DNA of 64,000 nucleotides, taken from contig CM059625.1 of the NCBI GenBank assembly GCA_030435675.1, positions 620,001 through 684,000 on the forward strand, read 5' to 3'. The position numbers were made by a program, and so were the translations under genes. Shown piece after piece: positions 10,413 through 20,684 of this stretch. Each line of letters begins with the position of its first letter. The first letter of the stretch is position 1. The notes under the pieces are model-generated. The model searched no databases, was not told where the DNA came from, and saw only the letters and a program-made list of their open reading frames with translations. Origin of the DNA: Steinernema hermaphroditum. Its lineage: Eukaryota; Nematoda; Chromadorea; Rhabditida; Steinernematidae.

Positions 10413-12160
10413 TCAAGGGGTGCTGATATTCTTCAATGTGTCTTTTCCGAGGCTTTCCTCCATCTGTTGGAGAGTGGCTGTTGTATTGAACACGGACTGA
10501 AACACAGTGTTAAAGTCCTGGGGAGTGCAACCCTGGTTGTGGATGAGATCCCGAGATTCGCGGAGGAACTGTGCGATCAAACGGTTGGCGATGAGGCCTT
10601 TCTGATCGTTGCAAGTTACCACTTGAACATTCAGGCTGCGAGCCAGGTCAGCAACCGTAGTCATTGTTTCAACGCTAGTGTTCTTTGTAGGAACCACCTG
10701 AAAATAATGTACATTGATAGGAGGCAGCAAATAATGTCACATCGATATGGATTTTAGATGCACTCCTTGTCATATCCACATATAGGAAAAGGAGAAGCTA
10801 TTCTAGTGTCAGCTAACCAGCTTCTTTTTACTCACCTCCACTATCTTGCTGTTTTCAATCGGCCGCACAAAATGAGCTCCGACCAATTTTGGATCCTGCG
10901 AGAGCTGCTCAAAGATGCTTCTGTACAGTAAAGACTCCGTATGCGAAGCGATGATCGTGTGCGGGAATGCTTCGCGCGCTTCGCGAATAGCTGACATCTT
11001 ATTGGACAGGTCATCATCGAAGATTTCGAAGACCATGTCACAGGGCCCCTTCACGGCGAAAAGCTTTTCGCCAAAGTTGATCTGCTTCATAAGCTTATCT
11101 ACCGCGATGATTTCATATTTGAGATCATCAGGAAACACGAATTCTGTGGTGTTTTCAAGTTTTCTTTCGAAGCTTGCGCGGACAGCGTCTTTCATTTCCC
11201 GGTGTCCAGGGGAGACGACGATAACCGTTTTGCCTTTTTCACACACTGAAAATATTGCAATCACCTACCAACGCTCAAGCATGTTCAAAAAATTTTACTG
11301 GAGGTAAATGGTTCCCCAATTTACCAAAAAACCCTTTGTTGTTACGATAATATTTCCACCTGTAATGCAAAGCAACGGAATTCAGTTCTCACAAGCTGTG
11401 CCCATTTGAGTTCACACTGGCGATCTCGTCGGGAACGGAAATATGAACGTAAATAGCGCTAGCTGTTCTAAAAATATTTACGAGTTTAAAATAGCTATTC
11501 CGCGTGCTCAGTGCATTCCTACAGGCGCAACTCGTCAATAACTAAAATTAAAACTGCCAAGTATCCAAGTATATGCAAAATATCCAGGAAACGTTTGCCT
11601 GGTTTTAAAATTTGATTCTAAATTAAAAAACGAGGTTGTACCTTCTTAAACGCCTTCTCCTCTAACTTTCGGCATATATGAGGAAGGAAAGAAATTCCTT
11701 AGTACCACGTTCTTGTTGTGGGCTTCTTATTTTCGCATACACCTCATTGATCAGTGATTACGATTCATGTCCACGTCGCACTTTGCCGCTCTCACTGATG
11801 CTTTCCATATGAGCGCTATTTGCATAGTTGCCGTTGCACCGCATATGACCCGTCTTATGGTTGTGAACTTTATCTGGCAGTCAGCTGATGAGCATATGAA
11901 CCATCGCAAGGTCACCCCTACTCCACACCAATATCCAATAGCTCTATTCAGATGATAAACAAGCGACCGGTTTGAGTGCCAACGGGGAGCGAGAAAAGTC
12001 AAAACATGGCCGTAAATGTGGCTTTTACTCCGGTTGAATTTGTTTTTCAAGGGTAGGGAACCGGTGCAGATGGTCAATTTGTCGGATTAAATTGAAACTC
12101 ACAAAGTTGAGTGAGGGCTTGAGCGGCACGACCATTTCCATACACGACAAAGCGGTTCAT
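10413..12160 (-). CDS. Short 3-hydroxyacyl-CoA dehydrogenase-like protein, 250 aa
   Basis: Exons 12103-12160, 10836-11245 and 10413-10697 join in phase to 250 codons plus stop. The start begins a Rossmann fold: the NAD-binding loop GNGRAAQAL at residues 8-16 is interrupted by the first intron, and the second strand follows (KTVIVVSPG). Residues equivalent to the catalytic set of L-3-hydroxyacyl-CoA dehydrogenases are visible: Ser124 (HTESL), His144 (GAHFVRP, where the family has HFFNP), Glu156 (KIVEV) and Asn194 (LIANRL). The fold suggests NAD-dependent oxidation of a 3-hydroxyacyl thioester or related hydroxy acid. The protein is about 50 residues shorter than mitochondrial SCHAD and lacks part of the C-terminal dimerisation domain. 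No organelle signal precedes the fold. The first intron is 857 nt with no recognised content. Substrate unknown. Confidence 0.75.
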
Positions 12161-13270
12161 GACGAGCACCAAGGGTACGGGCGCACCCAAAAGAAGACCA
12201 ACAATACACAGATTTGTTGTGAAGCCTGGGGAACTCCTTGCAGTAAAGGAGGCGCCCGGCTGCGTCCGCCCCTTCACGTGCACATTCACGGGGCAGGCGG
12301 CCGGTGGTACTCCCCGAACACCACATAGTAAGAACAGATGATTCGCTGATGTAAGAGGAAAAGGTATCGGACGATCTGCTGAACTACCGCGCGTGCGATC
12401 ACACCACTGGTGGTTGTCGTCTTTCGAAGATTCTTGGAAGATAAACCCAACAAATAGCTGATTTTGAGTGAACATTTGCCAAGGTTACAGCGGTTCAACC
12501 AATTTGCTATTAACCCTCGAATTATATTAACATAATCAATAACCACTGATTAGCTCCATCGAATAAGAGGAAGATATGCAACAGCAACTCTAAGTGGAAT
12601 TACAAAGAGCAGCAAAGGGCAGAGTGAAATATTGGGTTGAAACATTGAAAATGACCGTTTTTAAAAGTGAATGTTTAAAGACGACAAAAACGCTCATTTC
12701 ACTTAATGTATTCTTCTATTGCGCAACGTCAGTCGACTTTTCGGGCAGGAGCCGGATCCTTCCTTTTATAGAAAGTCCGAGGCTTGAGGTCAAATCTCTT
12801 TTGGTCTGATTTTCGACCTCTTTGCCATGTTCTGCGTGGTTTCCTGTGATGTTTCCATTTACGGATCAGTACAGATGACAGTAAGATAGGCCGGGGAGAG
12901 TGATAGATAAAAAGCAAAAAAGAAATCTTTCAGCTCAAAATGGAGAGCCATCCTGAGGTTCAACTTAAAAAATGCAGTTTCGGGTTACTCGTACTTTTTG
13001 AGAATCCGAGGGTCATTTTTTCAACATTTCGCCTCTGTTTCTGTAACGCAGAAGTGAACTCGTGCAGCCCCTATGTGGGCTTATTAGCTGTGTGTAACAG
13101 CTACCTGCTCGATTTCCCCGTTGTCTGTTATAGCACTTAATCGATTGGAAACGCTCGAATTAACAGCGATCATTTTCAACGTTTCAACCCTATACATTTT
13201 TGGAATTAAAATGGTTTTGTTTGAGAAAAATTGTGTTTTTCATGTTGCAGAACTTTCCGATAACCCTGTA
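12161..13270. other. Intergenic, nothing recognised
   Basis: Lies between the dehydrogenase-like gene and the transposon. The stretch 12161-12330 is open in several frames because it is GC-rich, and it contains the probable 5' untranslated region of the dehydrogenase-like gene. The remainder is AT-rich. Confidence 0.55.
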
Positions 13271-13272
13271 TA

Positions 13273-13911
13273 CAGTGGCGAGCATAGAAATAGCCGCACC
13301 CCCCATATAAAGTTTCAACTGCCGATTTACCCCAAATTTTCAAATATAGGCTCTAAACCAAGGGTACTAGCAGATGTAGAATTTATCAAGCAATAAGGTG
13401 GTGTTGTTTATTTTCCGTCCAGGACCCAGTGCGCCGCCAGGAAATGTAATACATTCGGCTGACTCAGATTTGGCGCGGTCACAGAAATAGCCGCACCCGG
13501 AGTTCCACTACTTTCTACGTGTTTTTTGGCGAATTTTTTGCGTTCTGTTGTTTTTTTCGTTATCCCACGTTACTTCCGCTGTCATTCTGACACTTAATTC
13601 ATCTAAAGCATAGGAAGAGGTTAACATGTCACACCCCAAAAGAGTCCCCATGCCGATATCCTGAAGAACGACGATAATTCCCGGGGAATAATCGCCGAGA
13701 AACTGAGAATCTCGGAATGGGTTGTGCGAAACACTGTGAAGTCGTTGTACAACCACGGGGAAAACCTGGGAAATGCCGTAGGGAAGCGCAAGTCAAGAAA
13801 AAGAGCCATCTGTTTCGATAGAAAGATCGTCCGGATCTCGAAAGCAGACCGAAAAAAGTCGTTTTTCTGCTGAGGTATCCAATTTCGGTCGGGTTTTTTG
13901 GGATGTGCGTG
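13273..13911 (+). repeat. Left inverted arm of the foldback element
   Basis: Pairs with 14302-14940 along its whole length, with scattered differences. It is made of a terminal region of about 230 bp plus transposase 5' coding sequence. Confidence 0.9.
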
Positions 13912-14300
13912 AGCGCGCGGGCTGTTCTACAACATTTAAATGAAATAGAAGTGACGGGATGCGTTGCTATCAAAAAACCATACGTATCCAGAACAAATCG
14001 ACAAGCCCACATGGCCTTTACCAAGCAGCACGTCGACCAATGACCCGCAGGCAAGGCCAAATCACTGTTTTGACGGTCGCATTCAATTTCCGCCGTCTAG
14101 TGTGGGTCATAATAACGTACATCCGACGGTTCCTAGGAGATGAATTCGATCCGCAACATACGAAGGCCACAATCAAGCATGCTAGTGCTTCTATAAGAGT
14201 GGGAGTTGGCATCCGGTGGTCCGGGATCCATCCGGTTTTTCACATTGAAGGCGTTCTTGACGGTGAGAAGTTCGTGGATGACGTGGAAAGCGTATTTTAA
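13650..14300 (+). pseudogene. Degenerate Tc1-like transposase
   Basis: Plus-strand reading gives RGIIAEKLRISEWVVRNTVK, a Tc1-type helix-turn-helix, then ADRKKS, a stop, a shifted frame with AIKKPYVSRTNRQAHMAF, further stops, and the core GDEFDPQHTKATIKH followed by the strand region ending near EKFVDDVE. Order and spacing match Tc1 transposases, but there are several stops and frame changes. The C-terminal third, which should hold the last catalytic acidic residue, is missing because the inverted arm begins at 14302. It cannot encode an active enzyme. Confidence 0.8.
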
Positions 14301-14301
14301 C

Positions 14302-14940
14302 CACGCACATCCCAAAAAACCCGACCGAAATTGGATACCTCAGCAGAAAAATGACTTTTTTCGGTCTGCTTTCGAGATCCGGACGATCTTCCTATCGAAA
14401 CAGATGGCCCTTTTTCGTGCCTTGCGCTTCCCTACGGCATTTCCCAGGTTTTCCTCGCACTTCTGCAACGTCTTGAAAGTGTTTCACATAACCCATTTCG
14501 AGATTCTCAGTTTCTCGGCGGTTATTCCCCGGAAAATATCCTCATTCTTCAGGATATCGTCATAGGTACTCTTTTGGGGCGTGGCATATTAACTTATTCC
14601 TATGCTCTAGATGAATTAAGTGCCCGAATGACAGCAGGAGTAACGTGATATAACGAATAAAACAACAGAACGCAAAAAATTCGCCAAAAAACCCGTAGAA
14701 AGTAGTGGAACTCCGGGTGCGGCTATTTCTGTGACCGCGCCAAATCTGAGTCAGCCGAATGTATTACATTTCCTGGCGGCGCACTGGGTCCTGGACGGAA
14801 AATAAACAACACCACCTTATTGCTTGATAAATTCTACATCTGGCAGTACCCTTGGTTTAGAGCCTATATTTGAAAATTTAGGGTAAATCGGCAGTTGAAA
14901 CTTTATGTGGGAGGTGCGGCTATTTCTATGCTCGCCACTG
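14302..14940 (-). repeat. Right inverted arm of the foldback element
   Basis: Reverse complement of 13273-13911. It holds a second, independently mutated copy of the transposase N-terminal segment on the minus strand, with an in-frame stop inside the second helix region. Confidence 0.9.
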
Positions 14941-14942
14941 TA

Positions 14943-15557
14943 CGTGTAAGAATAGATACAGTATGAAGTGGGGCCGGTATGAAGTGAGCAACGATTACGA
15001 AAAAGTTGGTTCTCGCAATGGTTTATTATTTGTAGTCTATATGGTTTAATAAGCGGGGTTATTTCGTACATAGTTACCTCACTATGAACGAATATTTGCG
15101 AAAGCAATCGGCACAAAAAAAGTGACATTAAGGCGTGAATACCAACAGCAGTTTCCTTTTGTAGAGTCCAAACCGGCCCTCTCCGATTTTCATTCTCAAT
15201 TCACTTCTATTTTTTTTCGTGTGTTTACTTTTTCCTGACTGATTAAAACATTTTTAGGTTTATACAGTTAACACTGTCTCCGTTCAAAACTTTAGTGTGT
15301 GTATGAAACCAGGAGTTCATTAGAATGCCGCGCGTCAGGACCATGCTGCACAACCCTATGTTTCGAAGAATGAGTGGGCCGATTTTACCATATGAAATAC
15401 AGACTGACTGCACTTTACAACACACATCACAGCTCTAATCTTGTATTTTGGTGTTGTTTTGCATAATTTCTCCACCAGAACCCTCCAGAATCGCGATACA
15501 TTTTCGATCGGCAAGCGCTACCAAAGCGGAGTGCCTTACCGTCTATCACCATATGAT
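14943..15557. other. Intergenic / 5' region of the synaptotagmin-like gene
   Basis: AT-rich sequence with no recognised gene. Acceptor-like strings near 15478 and 15488, 70-80 bp upstream of the chosen start, could be spliced-leader sites. Confidence 0.5.
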
Positions 15558-17794
15558 ATGGAGCCCTATCATATTTTTATGCATATTGTCCTACTTATCG
15601 CTATCGCCTTATTGTTGTTCACTTCGATATTCCGTCGTCTCGCTCGCCTTGAATCCCGGTTGCCCATGAGTGAACGCGTCTTAGGACGATATTCCGAAAT
15701 TGAAGAGACGGCATTGCGTATGAAGCCGCGAAAACATCGTTCGCATTCAACAATTGCTCCTCCAACAAGCGACAGTGACAATATTAATACAGGTGGGTTC
15801 ACTATGATTAACATACGCTGGAAAAAGTTCTGCACTGAAAACATCTCGAAGACAAAGAATTATGTAGCTACTTCCCCTGCTTATTCTTTCACCTCCAATC
15901 CGGGTGTTTTTGTAGTCAAAAAACCGATAATGGTCTTTTTCTTGCATTAGCGTGCAGCAACTAAGCAAATGGGAAAAACTTACCACTGAGAGCGTCAACG
16001 TTTTCGCGTCCAAATACTGCTTGCCATGTTGTGATATGTTCGTCGGATTCTTACATACTTCATTTTCTCACGAATCTTGGTTTTTTAAGTTATTACGTAA
16101 CTATTCTTGTGATTTTTACTTACGCCATGTGTAGATATGAAAAATACAGAGCGCAATGAGGATCAGTGAGCAGCGGAGGCTTATCCCCTTTCATGGTTCT
16201 GTGAACACCATGCATTGACGTGTTCAGATCGCATCGATTCAAATCTCTGCTGCCAGCACATGACCATCGACGCTCGCCTGCATTATACAGTTAGGACAAA
16301 AGCGTTTACGTCGCAGTTGCTGCATTCGGCAAACCATTTGTTTGTGTAGTACGTCCTCAATCTATCAAAGACAACAACATTGGTTTTTTGGACCTCTTTG
16401 GGCTTGTTTCAGATTCGGTCACATCGATGGAGATTGGGAGTAGCGAGAGCGAGGTGCGCGAGTTGACCAGAGATGAGATTCTTCATCTCAAAAAACTGAA
16501 ACTCCCAGAGGTCCGGATGGCGTTGGAATTCAACAAGGATGAAAAGAAGTTGAATATGTATGTGAAGAACGTGGTCAAGCTGCCGCCGTTTTTTTATTCA
16601 CCCGGAACGACTTGCCTTATCAGCATTATTGTAATTCGCAACGCTGCCAGGAAATGGCTTGGTCGACGCAAAAGCTCAGTAGATATGACGGTAAGTGGTT
16701 CATCTTGTCTTGACTATACTATTATCAAAAATTAGCAATGTATTGGGGTTCATTCCGATATCGTATCGAACGCGTTGCACAATATGACTTACAACTTTGT
16801 TTGAACATCTGCGTTTCGCTCAATGTACATTGGCATTCACATTCACGATTGTTCATAAAATACGGAAATGGAGGGAAAGCATATGTTTTTTTATTTTTTT
16901 TTCCCTTTTAGAAAGTTGCTCCCGAGAACTTCACATATTTGCACACATTGTCTGTGCCACGGAACGGTGCTCCCGTTTTCAATGAATTCTTCTCTACGGA
17001 TCTCACATCGTCCCAATATCATTCCACGATGTTGAAAGTACAATTTCGGCACAAAGATCGACACGATCGCGAGACAGTGATTGCCGAATACGATCACTGG
17101 TTGGATAGTCACCCAATTGAAAAATTTACAGAATTTGAATTGCCACTGTTCGTTCTTAATCCGGTAAGCTGAAGGTTACACTCAGTTAGCGGATATTGAT
17201 TGAACAGGGAATTTCGGCTTACAGAACATACTGTTTCAGGACCTTGGCTCTGTAGAATTCTCTTTGTGCTACTTACCCACAGCCGAACGTGTCTCGATAA
17301 CTATCATACGTACTGTCGGGTTACATGTGGAAGGCAACAGTGCAAGTATGCTATGATCTTTTTAAGGCATTGAAAAGGCCTCTATTTAGATTGTATAGTC
17401 AAGGTAGCTCTAATAATCAGGGATAGGCTCAGAGACCGACAAAAAACGAAAGTGCTTCAAGGCACTTCGGCCACTTATAACCATACAATGGCGTTCGAAG
17501 TTCCACGTAAAGAGCTTTCCACCGCTACACTCATAGTGTCCGTATACCAAGTAAACGAGGTGACTATGAGTAAGGATGAAATGGACGAGGTGGGATTACC
17601 GTCGACTTCGCATATTACCACACAAACGAGGTAACAAGACAATCTCGATTTTATTGAGAATGGTTTTTTTACGGCGGATCGGCCGAATCGCGTTGTCAGC
17701 TGCACAGGACGGAAATGAACAAATACACTGGAATCGGATGACGGAGAACCCTAGAGAGAAGGTGGCTGACATTCATCCTCTGAAGCAACTATAA
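15558..17794 (+). CDS. Synaptotagmin-like protein (one TM segment, two C2 domains), about 412 aa
   Basis: Exons 15558-15792, 16413-16690, 16912-17163, 17240-17345, 17399-17630 and 17659-17794 join in frame. A very short N-terminus leads into a membrane helix (residues about 6-25, HIVLLIAIALLLF) followed by RRLAR, as in synaptotagmins. C2A starts at about 113 (RMALEFNKDEKKLNMYV), with the later strand APVFNEFF; C2B starts at about 258 (GSVEFSLCYLP), with a Lys/Arg-rich strand (KVALIIRDRLRDRQKTK) and the C-terminal signature IGRIALSAAQDG and HWNRM. The loops that normally hold Ca2+-binding aspartates lack them, so a Ca2+-independent trafficking or scaffold role is likely. Start codon: the ATG just before the membrane segment was chosen; the frame is open upstream to 15441. 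The last intron (17631-17658) is only 28 nt. The family is clear; the specific orthologue is not assigned. Confidence 0.8.
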
Positions 17795-18162
17795 CAAAAA
17801 CGTTGGAAAGTGATCGATGCCAATGCCGCATTTCCAAAAAACACTGTTCGATTGCATACAGCCTGCGTGCACAGAGCATATCTTCAACAAACCATCCTTA
17901 CAGATGCTGGATTTTCATATGACTACCTGTTCACTCTTCTGTTTTTCATGTGTGCGGGTCCTCTCGATGTATCCTTGGAGAATAATACAGAACGACTGGC
18001 GAGTAGCATTATCGGACGGGCTCAGATCCAACACTATAGAACACAACGGACTAGAGTATTTCCTATACTTTCTCCCACTCTGCTCTTTCATGCAAAACGT
18101 AGGAGACGAATTACTTGCAGATTGATTTAAGTAAAATCTTAAAGGAATAAATGAAAAAATTG
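17795..18162. other. Short convergent intergenic region
   Basis: 370 bp between the stops of two convergent genes. An ORF of about 100 codons (17817-18125) overlaps a similar one in another frame and has no recognisable features. Probably 3' untranslated sequence. Confidence 0.5.
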
Positions 18163-19394
18163 TCAACGTATAGCATATAGAAAATTTGTCATCACAACAC
18201 TATTGCGGTCGACTGGATCATAAATGTATTCGATATAAAACGTCATAAATCGTGGGTAAGGATAATCGTACCCCTTCGGCACGACGCTGTACTGGTCCGG
18301 ACACTCTCCTCTACCAGCATACACATCATATTTTCGCACCTAAACAGAGCACTGAACATATCCAAAATATCACATATCCTACGGAATCAGCGAGGAGCTT
18401 TGCTTTATAGAAGCCGTGAAACATAAAGGTATATCGTATACTTGTGTTATTAGGATAAGGCTCAAATTTGCCGATTTCAACTTTTCTTGTGAATGCTGAA
18501 AGAGAATGTCGAGTAGTTATTTTGTGTACGTACCGCACAACATACCAGTTTTGATGTTTATTATGTCTTTTGCGAGGTTGACGTTGAATACTTTGCGATC
18601 GTACACACCGATCTTTTGCACGGAATCGTGAAGACTTTCGATGAGACCTTCTGTGAAGAATGGAATGCTTAGCAACTCTTTTCGCACTGTGTTCTGAAAC
18701 GGAACATAATAAACAGTTTAAAAGAGATGATACGACAAATCCTACCTTCCGCATACAGTTTAAAATCTTAGAGAGAACTTGTTTTTGTGAGAAGTTACGT
18801 ATGTGGTCCTCATCTATAGCGTATCCAAGTACTTTGCGAGCATACCAAAGTTTAAACTCGTCCAACCATATCTGAAATCGGTTATCCAGCTGTGCGAAAT
18901 GTCAGATACAGCCAAACCTTCCAATGCACCTTTTCGGTGTTATAAATATACTCCGGATAGTAAACGTACTGTCGAGGATTTCGTCGACACAACTTCCCAA
19001 GTATAGTGCTCTCAGAAATGTTTGTAATCAGTCTCTCCGGATCGGAATGCCGCGCGATGATGCTGTTGTATCGCTGTCCGAAATCAGCTTTCCATTATAT
19101 GTTGCAAAGTTTCGGATCATACTTTATCTTAAGGAACCACGATCCATGATGAGGACGATAAACGTTTCCTTTGTTGTTGGGCCTAAAGTCATGTGCGGCG
19201 CGAACGAAGTGCAGGGTGGTTGAAGGCATTCGGACTTGGGGAGACAGCATTCTGTACTCTGAAAAGCTGGAAATACTATCCGGTTCCGGTATTTGCGACG
19301 TTCTGACAGCAATGATAGACAAAAACACGAGAAAGGTGAGACTGAAAACGAACATATGATATGTATTGATCATTGCATTCGCAAATTGGTTCAT
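18163..19394 (-). CDS. Unrecognised protein with N-terminal hydrophobic segment, about 325 aa
   Basis: Not recognised. Exons with consistent phases: 18918 up to 19394 (containing one short intron), 18746-18871, 18546-18693, 18383-18495 and 18163-18339. The N-terminus carries a hydrophobic stretch (FVFSLTFLVFLSIIAV) that could be a signal peptide or anchor. The rest is rich in Tyr, Arg and charged residues, for example VYYPEYIYNTEKVHW and YDVYAGRGECPDQYSVVPKG. The first exon meets an in-frame TAA near 19093; a 60-nt intron from GTATGA to an AACAG acceptor restores the frame but is not certain. Either this is a nematode-restricted secreted protein, or the stop is real and the gene is damaged. 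It is convergent with the synaptotagmin-like gene. Confidence 0.5.
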
Positions 19395-20684
19395 TTTGAT
19401 TTATCGGAAAGCTCCCAGCATTCTCTTACTCATAGGAAAGGCTGAAACAAAATGTGGACGTGAAGTTTTCAACAGCACCATTAGTTGCCGTATCTCGTAA
19501 CTAATTGTGTGGCTATGAAGACGTGTGTGAAAAGGAGCTAATTTTGATTCAAGCACTACTCTGATTTGCGCTCGCTAGCGTTTTCTTAAATTCTCAAGAT
19601 TAAACCATGGTGATTCATTCTTGATCAGTGTGTAAAGCGGATAGTCAGAATTTACAACCGTAGACACAAACTTGGTTGACGCTCGAGCTATTAATTTTTT
19701 TTTCACAAGAAATTAATAGCTCGTTAACAAGAAAAACTTTTTCTTACGCGCTACGCGCTATGCTTTCCATGTTGCTAGTTGGTGACGGCAGCTTGTTTTC
19801 CCTTATTAGTCTTTTAGCCTATTGCGTTCAATTGGTTTCAACTGTAGTAATGTATTTGTCTAAAAATACAATAGTGATCAGTCTCATCCACTTTCTTGTG
19901 CCCTGAAAGATGACGAATTTTACTGGCCTTGAAAATGAGTTAGTGTTAGTGAAATAATGAACGTGTCAGGATAATGAGTACCACAACTTCTGGAAACAAG
20001 GTCGTTGTCTCCTCCAGTACTATGTGTTATCTATTATTCCCAGTTTATTTGTTAAGAACAAACTGTTCGTAAAATCTGGAACGCCTACGCCCTATCATTT
20101 TTTTCTGATGAAGCTGTTTTATTTTGGCCTAACTTGGCCTTAATTGCCATAGAGAGCAGTAGGTCCTGCATCGGTTCATGTATGAGTTTCTGAGAACCAT
20201 TATGCATTCAATTACTATAGTGACGGTTTTCGCCTTCCGTTCACACAGCGAAGGCCTGACCCTTAAAAGGCCTACAGGACTCAGTAAATAAAAGAAGGAT
20301 ATCACAGTAGCGGCAGACCCATCACATATCACTCAAAGTCGTATCAGAGTCATAGACACTTTGCAAGCTATATTGGGTTGGTTAACTGTTTGATGCTCTT
20401 GAGGGTTCTATGAGATTGTGTTGGATCCATTAGAGAGCGCTGCATCAAAAAAGAACGTCTTAAATTGTGGAAAAGTCAACTTCGAGCACGTATAACCAGA
20501 CCACACACGTTGGCCAAAATACTGATAGCACGCACGTCCACTACAATGCAACACAATGGCGAGACGTACACTATTCCCAACACACATGTTTGCTTCAGCA
20601 GGCTTCGCTTAGTTGCTGTTTAACACGTTGCATCGCGACGAAAACTCTGTTCCGTTTCAGAAAAGACAATCTTTAAGGGCATTG
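19395..20684. other. Intergenic, nothing recognised apart from a small hairpin
   Basis: AT-rich DNA without a recognisable gene. Contains the 14-bp inverted repeat listed separately. Confidence 0.5.
19684..19723. repeat. 14-bp perfect inverted repeat, 12-nt loop
   Basis: CGAGCTATTAATTT at 19684-19697 is the exact reverse complement of 19710-19723. The loop is T-rich. Function unknown. Confidence 0.7.

Larger units (their letters stand above)
13273..14940 (+). mobile_element. Tc1/mariner-derived foldback element with 639-bp inverted arms
   Basis: The element is bounded by TA dinucleotides (13271-13272 and 14941-14942), the Tc1/mariner target duplication. Ends begin CAGTGGCGAGCATAGAAATA. The left arm 13273-13911 and right arm 14302-14940 are near-identical inverted copies flanking a 390-bp unique centre. 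Each arm has two copies of AGAAATAGCCGCACC (13286-13300 and 13483-13497 on the left), like the IR/DR arrangement of some Tc1 transposons. The arms carry the 5' part of a transposase gene with its helix-turn-helix; the centre carries part of the catalytic region. The element is 1,668 bp, close to a full Tc1 element, but the 3' end is replaced by an inverted copy of the 5' end. Confidence 0.9.

Noticed and set aside
13508..14060. Minus-strand ORFs of 80-140 codons inside the foldback element
   Set aside because: They oppose the transposase reading and arise in the arm sequence; no recognisable product.
17591..17658. Alternative 68-nt intron for the last junction of the synaptotagmin-like gene
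   Set aside because: It uses a good donor (GAG|GTGGGA), but the phase does not connect to the IGRIALSAA frame; only the 28-nt intron does.
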